A stretch of DNA of 64,000 bases from NCBI RefSeq assembly GCF_026810445.1, contig NZ_CP113949.1:5675291-5739290 (forward strand). Direction: 5' to 3'. The stretch's first letter is position 1. Every line of letters begins with the position of its first letter. Position numbers and translations under genes: made by a program. Origin of the DNA: Pseudomonas sp. BSw22131 (lineage in GTDB: Bacteria; Pseudomonadota; Gammaproteobacteria; Pseudomonadales; Pseudomonadaceae). Positions 26,906 through 38,257 of the stretch are shown here, piece after piece. The notes beneath the pieces were generated by a model. It did no database searches, had not been told where the DNA came from, and worked only from the letters and a program-made list of their open reading frames with translations.

Positions 26906-27835
26906 TCAAACTGCAATGGACGGTAAGGTTTTACCCACCAGCGAATCCCCGCTCAGTGACTGTTCACTTTTCAACCAATCAACGAACTGCTGAACGATCT
27001 GCACCCGCCGTTTGCGTTGAGGCAAGACCACGTAATAACCGTAAGCGGAAATGGCGGTGGCATTGATGGGTCGGCATAGCAGTCCTTGGTCCAGCAACGC
27101 ATCCACCAGATGCCGCCAGCCAATCGCTACGCCTTGCCCGCCAATCGCAGCCTGGATCAGCAGCGTGTAATTATCGAAACGAAGCTGACCAGGCGCTGGC
27201 GCCTGAGGAATGTTCAGCGCACGAAAAACACCCGCCCAATCGAACCAATTGTTGCTGCCCTCTCCGCGCAGGTGCAACAACGCAAACTCCTTGAGCGCAT
27301 CCACGGGCAAGGGCAGGGAACGCCCGGCGACCAGTTGAGGGCTGCACACCGGGAACACTTCCTCGCTGAACAGCCAGTGGCTTTCACCCTGCTTGAAGCG
27401 CCCGTCGCCGAACAATACCGCCACGTCGATATCGGCGCGCAGCATGCTGTGACTGCGCTCACTGGTGACTAGGCTCACGTCGACATCAGGGTTCTGTTTG
27501 TGGAAACGGTGCAGGCGGGGCATCAACCAATAGGCGGCGAACGCGAAGTCAGTGGCGACCTGCAGCACCTCATGCTGATGCTGCTGGGTGATGGCTATCA
27601 GTCCTGAGTCCATCGACTGCAAACCGGCCTGCACATGACTGAAAAGTATCTCGCCCGCATCGGTCAACTCAATGCCGCGGTAGATCCGGTCAAACAGACG
27701 CGTCGCCAGTTGCTCTTCAAGTCGCTTGATTTGCTGGCTGATAGCCGGTTGCGTGGTCCCAAGCTCAATCGCAGCAGCGGTAAAACTGCGCAGTCGTGCG
27801 GCGGCCTCGAAACCACGAAGCAGATCAATAGACAT
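26906..27835 (-). CDS. LysR regulator of choline-O-sulfate utilisation
   Basis: A LysR-type regulator (about 309 residues from the ATG at 27835; an ATG at 27856 is also possible). The N-terminal helix-turn-helix is FTAAAIELGTTQPAISQQIK near residues 18-37. It is divergent from the choline-sulfatase gene with a 130-bp shared promoter, the typical layout for a LysR activator of its neighbour and the same as PA0032/PA0031 in P. aeruginosa. Control of betC and the binding-protein gene is inferred from this. The likely inducer is choline sulfate or choline. Confidence 0.85.
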   Translation of the reverse strand: MSIDLLRGFEAAARLRSFTAAAIELGTTQPAISQQIKRLEEQLATRLFDRIYRGIELTDAGEILFSHVQAGLQSMDSGLIAITQQHQHEVLQVATDFAFAAYWLMPRLHRFHKQNPDVDVSLVTSERSHSMLRADIDVAVLFGDGRFKQGESHWLFSEEVFPVCSPQLVAGRSLPLPVDALKEFALLHLRGEGSNNWFDWAGVFRALNIPQAPAPGQLRFDNYTLLIQAAIGGQGVAIGWRHLVDALLDQGLLCRPINATAISAYGYYVVLPQRKRRVQIVQQFVDWLKSEQSLSGDSLVGKTLPSIAV

Positions 27836-27970
27836 TTCGCCAAGCGATTCAAACATAAGCTGGGCTTATCCTAGGCATTGTCGTGTATGGGTTTTACACC
27901 AGCACTATAGGGTCGCATCCTCGTTCGCAGCAATCTCGCATAAATTTTCACGATGGAATGCCGCGAATAC

Positions 27971-29476
27971 ATGAAGCGCAAAAATATTCTTTTTATCATG
28001 GCCGATCAGATGGCCGCGCCGATGTTGCCGTTTTACGCCTCATCCCCAATCAAAATGCCCCACTTGAGCCGCCTCGCCGCTGAGGGCGTGGTGTTCGACG
28101 CCGCTTACTGCAACAGCCCCTTGTGTGCCCCGTCCCGCTTTACCTTGGTCAGCGGTCAGCTTCCGAGCAAGATCGGCGCCTACGATAACGCAGCCGATTT
28201 CCCGGCAGATATACCGACCTACGCCCACTACTTACGCAGCCTGGGTTACCACACGGCACTCTCAGGCAAGATGCATTTTTGTGGCCCCGATCAACTGCAC
28301 GGCTACGAACAGCGTCTTACCAGCGATATCTACCCGGCTGACTACGGCTGGTCGGTCAATTGGGACGCGCCCGATGTGCGTCCGACCTGGTATCACAACA
28401 TGTCGTCCGTGCTGCAAGCCGGACCGTGCGTGCGCACCAACCAGCTCGACTTCGATGAAGAGGTGGTATTCAAAGCGCAGCAGTACCTGTTTGACCATGT
28501 GCGCGAAGATGGTGACCAACCGTTCTGCCTGACGGTGTCGATGACGCACCCGCACGATCCCTACACCATTCCAAAAAGCTACTGGGATCTCTACAAGGAC
28601 GAGGAGATTCCGCTGCCCGCGAAGGCGCCCGATCAAGCCGATCAGGACCCGCACTCCAAGCGCCTGATGAAGGTCTACGACCTGTGGGATAACCCCCTGC
28701 CGGACGACAAGATTCGTGACGCACGCCGCGCCTATTTCGGCGCGTGCAGCTATATCGATGACAACGTGGGGAAACTGCTCAAGACGCTTGAAGAAACGGG
28801 CCTGGCCGAAGACACGATCATCGTCTTCTCGGGTGATCACGGGGACATGCTCGGCGAGCGCGGGCTCTGGTACAAAATGCACTGGTTCGAGATGGCGGCA
28901 CGCGTGCCGCTGCTGGTCTACGCTCCAGGCCAATTCAAGGCCGGACGCGTGAAAGCTGCGGTCTCAACCGCTGATTTGCTGCCAACGTTTGTCGAGATGG
29001 CCAAAGGCGAACTTGACCCTGGGTTACCGCTGGATGGTCGCTCGCTCATGCCGCATCTGCAGGGTGAAGCAGGGCACGACGAAGTGTTTGGCGAATACAT
29101 GGCCGAAGGCACAATCGGCCCGCTGATGATGATTCGCCGCGGCGCCTACAAATTCATCTACTCGGAACAGGACCCATGTCTGCTATACGACGTGCATAAC
29201 GATCCGAAAGAACAGGAAGAGCTGAGTCAGTCCGAAGCCCACCGCGACCTGTTCACTGCATTTTTGCTCGAAGCACGGGCCAAATGGGAGATACCGGCGA
29301 TACACCATCAGGTGCTCGCCAGCCAGCGACGCCGACGGTTTGTCGCGCAATCGCTGGCAGTCGGCAAGCTGAAGAGTTGGGATCACCAGCCGCTGGTAGA
29401 CGCCAGTCAGCAGTACATGCGCAACCATATCGATTTAGACGATCTGGAGCGCAAGGCCCGTTATCCACAACCTTGA
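27971..29476 (+). CDS. betC: Choline-sulfatase
   Basis: Hydrolyses choline-O-sulfate to choline and sulfate. A 501-residue type I sulfatase; C52 in the CAPSR signature is the residue oxidised to formylglycine. Metal-binding aspartates are in MADQM near the N-terminus and FSGDHGDMLGE later. No signal peptide, so it acts in the cytoplasm on imported ester. The ATG at 27971 (MKRKNILFIM) matches the sulfatase N-terminus; an ATG six codons earlier is less likely. The final codons contain an exact DnaA box. Confidence 0.95.
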   Translation: MKRKNILFIMADQMAAPMLPFYASSPIKMPHLSRLAAEGVVFDAAYCNSPLCAPSRFTLVSGQLPSKIGAYDNAADFPADIPTYAHYLRSLGYHTALSGKMHFCGPDQLHGYEQRLTSDIYPADYGWSVNWDAPDVRPTWYHNMSSVLQAGPCVRTNQLDFDEEVVFKAQQYLFDHVREDGDQPFCLTVSMTHPHDPYTIPKSYWDLYKDEEIPLPAKAPDQADQDPHSKRLMKVYDLWDNPLPDDKIRDARRAYFGACSYIDDNVGKLLKTLEETGLAEDTIIVFSGDHGDMLGERGLWYKMHWFEMAARVPLLVYAPGQFKAGRVKAAVSTADLLPTFVEMAKGELDPGLPLDGRSLMPHLQGEAGHDEVFGEYMAEGTIGPLMMIRRGAYKFIYSEQDPCLLYDVHNDPKEQEELSQSEAHRDLFTAFLLEARAKWEIPAIHHQVLASQRRRRFVAQSLAVGKLKSWDHQPLVDASQQYMRNHIDLDDLERKARYPQP

Positions 29477-29515
29477 ACCCTGCCAAAACCTAGAAAATCA
29501 AAAAAGGGGCACACC

Positions 29516-30445
29516 ATGAAGAAGTTATCCAAGGCGCTAGCGGTTGGGGTCATGAGTTTGAGCAGCGTTGTCGCATACGCGGCTGACCCGGCAAGTTGCA
29601 GCACGGTGAGAATGGCCGATCCGGGTTGGAGTGATATTGCTGCAACGAACGCTATCACCAGCTTTTTATTGGATGGCATGGGTTACAAGGCGAAGGTCGA
29701 CACGCTGGCGGTACCGATTGCCTATGGGGGTCTCAAAGACGGGCAAATGGATGTTTTTCTGGGCAACTGGATGCCGGCTCAGCAGGGTTTCTATGACAAG
29801 TTCCTCGCCACTGGCGACGTGACGCAGTACAAGAAAAACCTCGAAGGCACCGAATTCACACTGGCCGTTCCGGATTACGTCTACGAAGCCGGCGTGCATG
29901 ATTTCGCTGACCTCAACAAATTCGCCGACAAGTTTCACAAGAAGATCTACGGCATCGGCTCGGGAGCGCCGGCCAACGCATCGTTGCAGGAAATCATCAA
30001 GAACAACGAGTTCAGCCTGGGTGAGTGGAAGCTGGTTGAATCAAGCGAGCAGGCGATGCTTGCCGAAGTGCAGCGCAACGTGAAAAAGAAAGAGTTCGTG
30101 GTCTTCCTTGGCTGGACTCCACACCCGATGAACGTTCAGATAAAGGGCATGCATTACTTGAAGGGTGGCGAGAAATACTTCGGTGACACCGGCAGCGTCT
30201 TCACGGTGACCCGCAAAGGCTACGCCGAGGCCTGCCCGAATGTGGGCAAACTTCTGTCCAACCTGACGTTCACTCAGGACATGGAAAACACCATCATGAA
30301 AACCGTGGTGGACAACAAAGTCAGTAACGCAGATGCAGTGAAGACGTACCTCAAAGCCAATCCTGGCGTGCTGGACACTTGGCTTGAGGGCGTGAAAACC
30401 CTGGACGACAAAGACGCTCTGGCGGCAGTGAAAGCCAAGCTGTAA
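29516..30445 (+). CDS. Choline-binding ABC transporter periplasmic protein
   Basis: A 309-residue periplasmic substrate-binding protein with signal peptide to about residue 22 (VVAYA). It belongs to the OpuAC/ChoX family: MADPGWSDIAATNAI, FLGNWMPAQQ and FLGWTPHPMN supply aromatic residues that box the quaternary ammonium group. It is 39 bases from betC and probably cotranscribed. No permease or ATPase gene accompanies it, so it likely docks on a transporter encoded elsewhere, as known for orphan binding proteins feeding CbcWV in pseudomonads. Betaine or carnitine binding cannot be excluded. Confidence 0.9.
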   Translation: MKKLSKALAVGVMSLSSVVAYAADPASCSTVRMADPGWSDIAATNAITSFLLDGMGYKAKVDTLAVPIAYGGLKDGQMDVFLGNWMPAQQGFYDKFLATGDVTQYKKNLEGTEFTLAVPDYVYEAGVHDFADLNKFADKFHKKIYGIGSGAPANASLQEIIKNNEFSLGEWKLVESSEQAMLAEVQRNVKKKEFVVFLGWTPHPMNVQIKGMHYLKGGEKYFGDTGSVFTVTRKGYAEACPNVGKLLSNLTFTQDMENTIMKTVVDNKVSNADAVKTYLKANPGVLDTWLEGVKTLDDKDALAAVKAKL

Positions 30446-30483
30446 TGCCATCGTAGCTGTCTATATCGGCGATCAACGCCATT

Positions 30484-30562
30484 CTGTAGAGCCAACTTGT
30501 TGGCGAGAAGCGCAATGCGGAGTGTCAGGCACACCGCCTCGCGAACACGTTCGCTCCTACAG
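30484..30562. repeat. REP-type inverted pair
   Basis: CTGTAGAGCCAACTTGTTGG at the left and ACACGTTCGCTCCTACAG at the right form a divergent REP doublet between the convergent binding-protein and aroE genes. Confidence 0.78.
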
Positions 30563-30567
30563 ATTCA

Positions 30568-32327
<1,760 letters not shown>

Positions 32328-32543
32328 CTATCAGGCGCTTGAAACTGCAGCAATCGGCGACGGACCTGAAGATGGATGGCACACATCCACCGAGCCCGCA
32401 GCCCTTGTAAACACAAGCGCAGCGGCAAAATTGGCGCTTAGCATACCACCGCCCCAAGGGGTGTCGTAGTTGACGAGGATCAAGCGAAGGAGTCCGATAG
32501 AACCCTTTCGCACGTGTTGTTTCGACCATGATGGAGAAAGCAA

Positions 32544-33521
32544 ATGGCAAAGCGTATCCAGTTCCATACCCACGGCGGCCCAGAAGTCCTTGAGTACGTC
32601 GACTTCGAGCCAGCAGCGCCCGGGCCCAAGGAAGTCCTTGTGCGCAACAAGGCGATTGGCGTCAATTTCATCGAAACGTATTTCCGCACAGGCCTTTATC
32701 CAACCCCATCCATGCCTTCCGGGCTCGGTAACGAAGGTGCCGGTTTGGTCGAAGCGGTGGGCAGCGAGGTCACTCACGTCAAGGTCGGGGATCGCGTGGC
32801 GTACGGCACAGGCCCATTGGGAAGTTATGCCGACGTGCATCTTATTCCAGAGGCCAATCTGGCAAAACTGCCGGACGACATCAGCTTCGAGCAGGCTGCA
32901 GCCGTGATGCTCAAAGGGCTGACGGTGCAGTACCTGTTTCGCCAAACCTACGAAATCCGGCCTGAAGAAATCATTCTGTTTCATGCCGCCGCTGGAGGTG
33001 TCGGCTCCATCGCCTGCCAGTGGGCGAATGCCTTGGGCGTCAAACTGATTGGCACGGTCAGCTCCGCGGAAAAAGCCGCGCACGCGAAAGCCTTAGGCGC
33101 GTGGGAGATCATCGATTACAGCAAGGAGGACGTGGCCAAGCGCGTATCTGAGTTGACCGATGGCAAGAAGGTCTCGGTGGTGTATGACGGCGTCGGCAAA
33201 GACACGTGGGAAACATCGCTCAATTGCCTGGAACTGCGCGGTTTGCTGGTGAGTTTCGGGAATGCATCCGGGCCGGTCTCGGGCGTAAACCTGCAAATAC
33301 TGGCGCAGAAGGGCTCGCTGTATGTCACGCGTCCTACCCTGGGGTCTTACGCCAACACCCCGCAAGCACTCCAGGCGATGGCTGACGAAGTGTTCGCCAT
33401 GGTCGCCAGCGGCAAGGTGAAGGTCGACAACATTCAGCAATACGCCCTGAAAGACGCAGGCAAGGCGCAGACCGAACTGTCCGCGCGGCGCACAATAGGG
33501 TCGATGATTCTGGTGCCTTAA
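32544..33521 (+). CDS. qor: NADPH:quinone oxidoreductase
   Basis: A 325-residue zinc-less medium-chain dehydrogenase/reductase of the QOR family. The nucleotide-binding segment AAAGGVGSIACQWANALG lies near residues 150-167, with the GNEGAGLVEAVG motif near 60. It reduces quinones one electron at a time with NADPH. GGAGAAAGCAA precedes the ATG. It is divergent from hemF across 228 bases in which I see no other feature. Confidence 0.93.
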   Translation: MAKRIQFHTHGGPEVLEYVDFEPAAPGPKEVLVRNKAIGVNFIETYFRTGLYPTPSMPSGLGNEGAGLVEAVGSEVTHVKVGDRVAYGTGPLGSYADVHLIPEANLAKLPDDISFEQAAAVMLKGLTVQYLFRQTYEIRPEEIILFHAAAGGVGSIACQWANALGVKLIGTVSSAEKAAHAKALGAWEIIDYSKEDVAKRVSELTDGKKVSVVYDGVGKDTWETSLNCLELRGLLVSFGNASGPVSGVNLQILAQKGSLYVTRPTLGSYANTPQALQAMADEVFAMVASGKVKVDNIQQYALKDAGKAQTELSARRTIGSMILVP

Positions 33522-33589
33522 CGCGGGATTATCTGCAGGAGACGCCACGTCGCCAATGCGCCGCGCAAAGCTGGGGCTGCTATGCAACC

Positions 33590-33625
33590 CATCGCGGCCT
33601 CGCGCTGCTCGTGCGCTCCTACAGG
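33590..33625. repeat. Degenerate REP-like half site
   Basis: ATCGCGGCCTCGCGCTGCTC followed by GTGCGCTCCTACAG resembles the right arm of the REP doublets. No clear left arm is present. It lies between qor and the end of tsaC. Confidence 0.4.
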
Positions 33626-33652
33626 GATTTGCGGCGATCTCGGGGTTTTCTG

Positions 33653-34210
33653 CTACCCCTGCCGGACGACGTTAGCCGTCACCAGATCCCGAATCACACT
33701 AGGATTGCGCCGACCGCCCAGGCTTCCGCCCAGCACCAGGTCCAATTGTTCATGGAAGTACTGCTCAACGCGAAGCCGGCTACGGGCGGCAGGGCGGCCG
33801 GTCGGGTTTGCCGACGTCGAGACCAGTGGCCCCGTCAGCGCGCATAGCTCACGCACCAACGGGTGATCGCTGACGCGCAACGCGACGGTTTCATGCCCGC
33901 CAGTAATCCAGTAAGGCAACAGATTCTGATGCGGCACCAGCCAAGTGTTCGGCCCAGGCCAAGTGCTTGCCATGCGGTCCAGCCACAGCTCTGGAAAGTC
34001 GTCGAACAGAAAGTCGAACTGACGAATGTTGTCGGCAATCAGAATCAGCCCTTTTTCCACTGGCCGTGCCTTGATGGCTAATAGGCGATAAACCGCCTCA
34101 GGATCCCAAGGATCGCAGCCCAGCCCCCAAACAGCCTCGGTTGGATAGGCAATCACCGCCCCGGCCCGGATTTCTCGTGCGGCTTGTTGCACTCGCCAAC
34201 TGTTGACCAT
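33653..34210 (-). CDS. tsaC: Threonylcarbamoyl-AMP synthase
   Basis: Makes threonylcarbamoyl-AMP for the t6A37 modification of ANN-decoding tRNAs. A 185-residue YrdC-fold protein with [20 protein letters not shown] at the N-terminus, the [12 protein letters not shown] strand and the [12 protein letters not shown] loop. The ATG at 34210 was chosen over an extension to 34270 because the family starts here. Last gene of the LysM-dprA-tsaC run; the dprA stop is 38 bases upstream. Confidence 0.95.
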   Translation of the reverse strand: MVNSWRVQQAAREIRAGAVIAYPTEAVWGLGCDPWDPEAVYRLLAIKARPVEKGLILIADNIRQFDFLFDDFPELWLDRMASTWPGPNTWLVPHQNLLPYWITGGHETVALRVSDHPLVRELCALTGPLVSTSANPTGRPAARSRLRVEQYFHEQLDLVLGGSLGGRRNPSVIRDLVTANVVRQG

Positions 34211-34248
34211 CGTGCTCTCTCCTAATAAAGCTGGCGGCCAGTTTAACC

Positions 34249-35364
34249 TCACGGCGCCCGGCCAAACCATCGTCCGGCTTCGCAGACGATGCCACCTTCC
34301 AGCTCAAGCTCCGTCAAGGCAACCAGTACCTTCGGCAATGGCCATCCGCTGCTGACAGCAAGCGCTTCGCTGGTCTGTGGCGCGGCGTGCAGCAAGGCAA
34401 GCAGCGGATGAGCAGAGGGCGTGGGTGAAGGCGCGACGGCATCATTGGACGGCGGCAGGGATTGCCAGCCGCGCAAGCCCTCCAGGATGTGATCGATGGT
34501 TTCCACCAGTGTCGCTCCGTCGCGTATCAACTGATGACAACCGCGCGCCCCAGGGTGGTGAATAGAGCCAGGTATCGCGTATACCTCCCGCCCTTGCTCA
34601 GCCGCCAGTCGCGCGGTGATCAACGAGCCGCTGGCGACACTGGCCTCCACAACCAACACGCCCAGAGACAGCCCGCTGATGATCCGATTGCGACGTGGAA
34701 AGTTGCTTGCATGAGGACCAGCATCCAATGGCAGCTCAGAGATCACAGCGCTGCCCTGGGCAACCATCGCCGCGGCCAGTTGCTTGTGCCGCTGTGGATA
34801 AAGTTTTTCGAGCCCCGTCCCGAGCACCCCAATTGTGGCACCGCCCACGTCGAGAGCACCCTGATGCGCAGCGCCATCGATTCCCAACGCCAAGCCACTG
34901 GTGATGACAAATCCAGCCCCCGCCAGACTACGAGCAAAAGCAGCAGCGGTATCCAGTCCAGGCCTGGATGCGCGCCGGCTTCCGACCATTCCAATCTGCG
35001 GACGCTCCAGCAAACTGCGATTGCCAGCGACAAAAAGTAGGGGAGGCGGATCGGGGATTTCTGCAAGCAGCGCGGGGTAATCCGGATCGTCCCACATCAG
35101 CAAATGCTGGCCGGGGCACTCTAACCAAGCCATTGCAGCACTGGCGCCATCACGTACATCAGGGTGGCGACGAGCGTCCGAAGCGGCCATCGGGATGCTT
35201 AATGCACGCCATGCTGAAGCGGGTGCGCTGAGCGCCGCCGATGCACCGCCGAAGACGTCGATGAGTCTGTGAAAGCGTTTTGGACCGATCTCCGGAAGCC
35301 GATGCAGACGCAAACGGGCTTCCAGCTCGGCAGGCGAGGAGTGGGGTTTTTCGAACAACGGCAT
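34249..35364 (-). CDS. dprA: DNA-processing protein DprA
   Basis: Binds incoming single-stranded DNA and loads RecA during natural transformation. A 371-residue protein with an N-terminal SAM-like helical part ([16 protein letters not shown]), a Rossmann domain (MVGSRRAS and [15 protein letters not shown]) and a C-terminal winged-helix part. The ATG at 35364 fits the family length; an in-frame start at 35433 was rejected. Two exact DnaA boxes are close by, one within the gene (34793) and one just upstream (35410). Confidence 0.94.
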   Translation of the reverse strand: MPLFEKPHSSPAELEARLRLHRLPEIGPKRFHRLIDVFGGASAALSAPASAWRALSIPMAASDARRHPDVRDGASAAMAWLECPGQHLLMWDDPDYPALLAEIPDPPPLLFVAGNRSLLERPQIGMVGSRRASRPGLDTAAAFARSLAGAGFVITSGLALGIDGAAHQGALDVGGATIGVLGTGLEKLYPQRHKQLAAAMVAQGSAVISELPLDAGPHASNFPRRNRIISGLSLGVLVVEASVASGSLITARLAAEQGREVYAIPGSIHHPGARGCHQLIRDGATLVETIDHILEGLRGWQSLPPSNDAVAPSPTPSAHPLLALLHAAPQTSEALAVSSGWPLPKVLVALTELELEGGIVCEAGRWFGRAP

Positions 35365-35488
35365 AAGATCTTCCCTGATCTTCGGCCCACCCAGAGCGGA
35401 TGGGCAACCTGTGGATAACTCTGTTGACAACAATTTAACAAGTGAAGCACAACGGCAGAAAAAAGCGTGTCAGACCTGAGACATAGCG

Positions 35489-36514
35489 TTACGGATTTCG
35501 CACTTTATCCATGACCGCCAACGATCTGGTCGCATGCAACACCAGTGCGTAGCTAAGGCGCTCGTACGTGCGGAAAACCATCAGTTCGCCCGCGCGCTCG
35601 TCAGGAATCTTGACGTCCTGACCGGACACGCGATCACGCACATGCTCACCCGTCTTGTAGATCGCAAGCACGTTGCCCTCGACCAGGCCGTCGCGCCGTC
35701 CGCGATCAAGGGTGACCACATCGAAAACCCCGATCTGGGTGACGCCGCGCGGTACATCAATGATCAAACCCTCAAGCGGTGTTGCCGGTGCGCTGGGCAT
35801 GAACGTTGAGTTGATGGCGTGCTCTTCGCTGACGAACAGCCGGTCGCCAAGACGCACCTCTTGGGTCGAGCGTTGCAACTGCAACGTCGCGATATCGCCT
35901 TCGCTGGCGACGATCTCACCACCACCGATTTCGTCTGCGTTGATCCCCAAAACCTCTTGGGTATTGGGATCGATATAGGTTTTGCCCTGACGGAAGATGC
36001 CGTAGCCCACATGTTCCTGATCGAAGTAGCCACGGGCATAGATGCGATCACCGATGCCGCTCAGCACGCGCTCGCCATTGCCAGCCACGATGTAAGGCGC
36101 GGCATCGAACTGCTCGGGTGTATCCATGATCCGGTTTTTAAGGAGAAACGCATTGATTGCCCCGAGCGGAATGCTCGGAATGGCTTCGGCCACCGGGCTG
36201 CTGCGGACCCTGGGCGATAATTTGATGGTGCCGCGGGACTCTGCGCGGTTGAGTGTGATTCTCGGCTGGCCATCGATGTAGGTCAGCGTCAGCACGTCAC
36301 CTGGATAAATCAGGTCAGGGTCGTGAACCTGTGGATTGGCTCGCCAGATCTCCGGCCATTTCCACGGCTGACTGAGAAACTTGCCAGAAATGTCCCAAAG
36401 CGTGTCGCCGGTGACAACGGTGTAACGCTCCGGATGACCTTCCTTTAACTGTACTTGCGCCTGAACAAGGCCTGTCGCGGCCAACAGCAGCAGGGCGAGT
36501 AGTGATTTCCTCAT
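35489..36514 (-). CDS. LysM-domain exported protein (PA0020-like)
   Basis: A 341-residue exported protein with signal peptide to about residue 20 (LVQAQ) and one LysM peptidoglycan-binding domain at residues about 30-78 (YTVVTGDTLWDISGKFL ... YPGDVLTL). The rest has no recognised domain. The gene order LysM protein, dprA, tsaC on one strand with def divergent is conserved in pseudomonads. Role probably linked to the cell wall. Confidence 0.88.
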   Translation of the reverse strand: MRKSLLALLLLAATGLVQAQVQLKEGHPERYTVVTGDTLWDISGKFLSQPWKWPEIWRANPQVHDPDLIYPGDVLTLTYIDGQPRITLNRAESRGTIKLSPRVRSSPVAEAIPSIPLGAINAFLLKNRIMDTPEQFDAAPYIVAGNGERVLSGIGDRIYARGYFDQEHVGYGIFRQGKTYIDPNTQEVLGINADEIGGGEIVASEGDIATLQLQRSTQEVRLGDRLFVSEEHAINSTFMPSAPATPLEGLIIDVPRGVTQIGVFDVVTLDRGRRDGLVEGNVLAIYKTGEHVRDRVSGQDVKIPDERAGELMVFRTYERLSYALVLHATRSLAVMDKVRNP

Positions 36515-36656
36515 GCGGTGAATCCCTTTATCATGTTGGCTTCGCGTAAATCATGGAGTCTTGCGAGACTTCTTTTTTACCAGTGCTGCCCGCTTGCGAC
36601 GTCCCAAGCCTAGCAGTCGATTTTGACTTTACCCTACAAGTGCAGCGCTTACGTAT

Positions 36657-37163
36657 ATGGCCATTTTAAACATCCTCGAATTTCCAGACTCGCGCCTTCG
36701 CACCATCGCTAAACCGGTGGCAGTGGTCGACGACGGCGTTCGCCAGTTGGTCGACGACATGTTTGAAACCATGTATGAGGCGCCTGGCATCGGTCTTGCG
36801 GCGACGCAAGTCAACGTACACCAGCGCATCGTGGTCATGGACCTGAGCGAAGACCGCAGCGATCCGCGAGTCTTCATCAACCCCGAGTTCGAAACCCTGA
36901 CTGACGAGATGGAACAGTATCAGGAAGGCTGCCTTTCGGTGCCGGGCTTCTATGAGAATGTAGATCGGCCGCAGAGAATAAAAATCAAGGCCCTCGACCG
37001 TGATGGTCAACCTTATGAGCTCATCGCCGAAGGCCTGCTTGCGGTGTGCATCCAGCATGAATGCGATCACTTGAACGGCAAGCTGTTCGTCGACTACTTG
37101 TCCAATCTCAAGCGGGACCGGATCAAGAAAAAGCTCGAAAAACTGCACAAGCAGAACGCTTGA
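36657..37163 (+). CDS. def: Peptide deformylase
   Basis: Removes the formyl group from new proteins. A 168-residue metalloenzyme with the three signature motifs GIGLAATQ (44-51), EGCLSVPG (C92) and HECDH (H134, E135, H138). Divergent from the LysM gene and followed, after a REP pair, by fmt, which adds the formyl group to initiator tRNA. Confidence 0.97.
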   Translation: MAILNILEFPDSRLRTIAKPVAVVDDGVRQLVDDMFETMYEAPGIGLAATQVNVHQRIVVMDLSEDRSDPRVFINPEFETLTDEMEQYQEGCLSVPGFYENVDRPQRIKIKALDRDGQPYELIAEGLLAVCIQHECDHLNGKLFVDYLSNLKRDRIKKKLEKLHKQNA

Positions 37164-37184
37164 TTCAGTATTCGACGCGCCATC

Positions 37185-37270
37185 TGTAGGAGCGCGGTTG
37201 CCCGCGATGACGGTATATAAGGCAAATAATTTGTCTTTTAAAAACCGTCACGCTGGCAACCGCGCTCCTG
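37185..37270. repeat. REP-type inverted pair between def and fmt
   Basis: TGTAGGAGCGCGGTTGCCCG at the left is mirrored by GGCAACCGCGCTCCTG at the right. It sits within what is usually a tight def-fmt operon and could affect readthrough between them. Confidence 0.85.
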
Positions 37271-37297
37271 TTGTTCATATTCATCAACGAGAAGCCC

Positions 37298-38257
37298 ATG
37301 ACTGAGCCATTGCGCATCGTCTTTGCCGGCACCCCCGAATTTGCTGCCGAGCACTTGAAAGCCCTGCTCGACAGTCCATACGAAGTGATCGCGGTCTATA
37401 CCCAGCCGGATCGTCCGGCGGGTCGTGGACAAAAGCTGATGCCAAGCCCGGTCAAACACCTCGCGCAGCAACACGCTATCCCGGTGCTGCAACCGCCGAC
37501 CTTGCGCGACGCGGCGGCTCAATCTGAACTTGCCGCACTCAAGCCGGACCTGCTGGTGGTCGTTGCCTACGGCCTGATCCTGCCGCAAGTGGTGCTGGAT
37601 ATTCCGCGCCTGGGTTGCATCAACAGCCACGCCTCCCTGCTACCACGCTGGCGCGGAGCAGCGCCGATTCAACGCGCCGTCGAAGCCGGCGATACCGAAA
37701 GCGGCGTCACCGTGATGCGTATGGAGGCCGGTCTCGATACCGGCCCGATGTTGCTGAAGGTCAGCACGCCGATCACAGGCGAAGACACCGGCGGCACGCT
37801 TCATGATCGTCTGGCCGAAATGGGCCCGCCTGCCGTGTTACAGGCCATCGCGGGGCTGGCTGCCGGTACGCTGACCGATGAGGTGCAGGACGACACTCTC
37901 GCCACCTACGCCCACAAGCTCAATAAAGATGAAGCGCGTATCGACTGGAGCCGCCCGGCCCTTGAGCTTGAGCGCCTGGTCCGGGCTTTCAATCCATGGC
38001 CTGTTTGTCACAGCACGCTGAGCGGTGAAGTGCTCAAAGTGCTGGCCGCACATATAGCCGAAGGGCAGGGCGAGCCGGGGACAATCCTCAGCGCGACCAA
38101 AGACGGGCTGATCGTCGCCTGTGGGCAAAACGCTTTGCGCCTGACACGCCTCCAGCTGCCGGGCGGCAAGCCGTTGAACTTCACTGATCTGTTTAACAGC
38201 CGCCGCGAGAAATTCGCCACCGGCATCGTGCTTGGCCAATCGGTAGACACCCAATGA
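37298..38257 (+). CDS. fmt: Methionyl-tRNA formyltransferase
   Basis: Formylates initiator methionyl-tRNA using 10-formyl-THF. A 319-residue protein with the hydrolase/formyltransferase motif [18 protein letters not shown] (residues about 110-127) and a C-terminal tRNA-binding domain. The ATG at 37298 ([15 protein letters not shown]) matches the family start. Its end overlaps rsmB by four bases (ATGA). Confidence 0.97.
   Translation: MTEPLRIVFAGTPEFAAEHLKALLDSPYEVIAVYTQPDRPAGRGQKLMPSPVKHLAQQHAIPVLQPPTLRDAAAQSELAALKPDLLVVVAYGLILPQVVLDIPRLGCINSHASLLPRWRGAAPIQRAVEAGDTESGVTVMRMEAGLDTGPMLLKVSTPITGEDTGGTLHDRLAEMGPPAVLQAIAGLAAGTLTDEVQDDTLATYAHKLNKDEARIDWSRPALELERLVRAFNPWPVCHSTLSGEVLKVLAAHIAEGQGEPGTILSATKDGLIVACGQNALRLTRLQLPGGKPLNFTDLFNSRREKFATGIVLGQSVDTQ

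Noticed and set aside
30446..30567. REP pairs as small-RNA genes
   Set aside because: Their end sequences recur at other gaps as inverted doublets, which marks them as REP elements rather than unique RNA genes.
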